This document shows, one piece after another, positions 63,877-64,000 of a DNA stretch of 64,000 nucleotides. A program made the position numbers and the translations under genes. Within the stretch, counting starts at the first letter, position 1, and each line of letters begins with the position of its first letter. A model generated the notes under the pieces. That model searched no databases. It saw only the letters and a program-made list of their open reading frames with translations, and was not told where the DNA came from. Origin of the DNA: Triparma columacea (Eukaryota; Sar; Bolidophyceae; Parmales; Triparmaceae); contig BRYA01000318.1 of the NCBI GenBank assembly GCA_030267965.1, forward strand, positions 1 to 64,000, given 5' to 3'.

Positions 63877-64000
63877 ATGAAGAAGAAAGGAAGTTCCGCG
63901 AAAGCTCGTTCAAGTACTTTGGGTTCTTCAGGCCGTTCATCAACTGCCGGCTCGTCTAGGAAGAGGTCCAAAAATAGGTCTAGATCTTCGATAACAGGCA
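63877..64000 (+). CDS. Start of a Ser/Lys-rich protein, cut by window end
   Basis: An ATG at 63877 opens a frame to the window edge encoding about 41 residues (MKKKGSSAKARSSTLGSSG..., then SRKRSKNRSRSS). It is basic and Ser-rich with no domain yet visible. The start and frame are plausible because the sequence stays open and the composition matches disordered N-termini; the gene cannot be identified from this part. Confidence 0.45.
   Translation, partial: MKKKGSSAKARSSTLGSSGRSSTAGSSRKRSKNRSRSSITG

Overview
This is a nuclear window from a compact eukaryotic (protist) genome. The evidence is spliceosomal introns (mostly GTGAG donors, about 70-350 nt), very short intergenic spaces, and eukaryote-specific families: RIIa, TBCB, a SERCA pump, PA-PLA1/DDHD, PSS1/2-type phosphatidylserine synthase, DDI1-type protease, PPR, MYND and a TKL kinase. 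The RIIAD1-like and IQ-rich proteins point to a flagellated cell. A large membrane protein with a WWWK-(I/L)YLLAERS-type block resembles giant adhesin-like proteins that I associate with stramenopile algae. A picoplanktonic heterokont (bolidophyte/Triparma-like) is my best guess, but the lineage is inference only. I see no rRNA, tRNA, CRISPR array or intact mobile element. A 23-N assembly gap (35908-35930) lies inside an intron.

Layout. 0-8 kb: left-edge partial gene with tiny repeat exons, START-domain tail-anchored protein, SPFH/Band 7 protein, DDHD phospholipase (all minus). 8-11.6 kb: mitochondrial uL13, a secretory DnaJ-thioredoxin protein whose 3' end is tandemly duplicated, and a TPMT-family methyltransferase. 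11.6-15.9 kb: a tandem triplet of ankyrin-MYND genes, the third broken by an insertion flanked by 13-bp direct repeats. 16-19.6 kb: an unknown TTPN-repeat protein and a Gpt2/Sct1-like acyltransferase. 19.9-24 kb: a 1345-aa secretory fusion of a GT8 glycosyltransferase with two methyltransferase domains. 24-29 kb: phosphatidylserine synthase, RIIAD1, ethanolamine kinase and a DDI1-like aspartyl protease. 29-37 kb: IQ/coiled-coil protein, PPR protein and SERCA-type Ca-ATPase. 37-41.7 kb: a 48-codon ORF, a GH24 lysozyme with a cysteine-rich tail, a TenA protein and a membrane-anchored GH28. 41.8-47 kb: helical-repeat/membrane protein, Nudix hydrolase, tubulin cofactor B. 47-64 kb: giant membrane protein with LRR-like repeats, DEAH helicase, AT-rich gap, giant IQ protein, membrane receptor-TKL kinase, and the start of a further gene.

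Connections. Several genes act on glycerophospholipids (acyltransferase, PA-PLA1, PS synthase, ethanolamine kinase, plus a START lipid carrier); whether this proximity means anything is untested. A second theme is extracellular or secretory glycan work (GT8-MT-MT fusion, lysozyme, GH28). Exon models below were built by reading donors and acceptors and checking phase; all joins named are in frame. A recurring motif near intron 3' ends (CTTCGCTC.TCGCAG-like) is shared by many unrelated genes and is the most unusual window-wide pattern.
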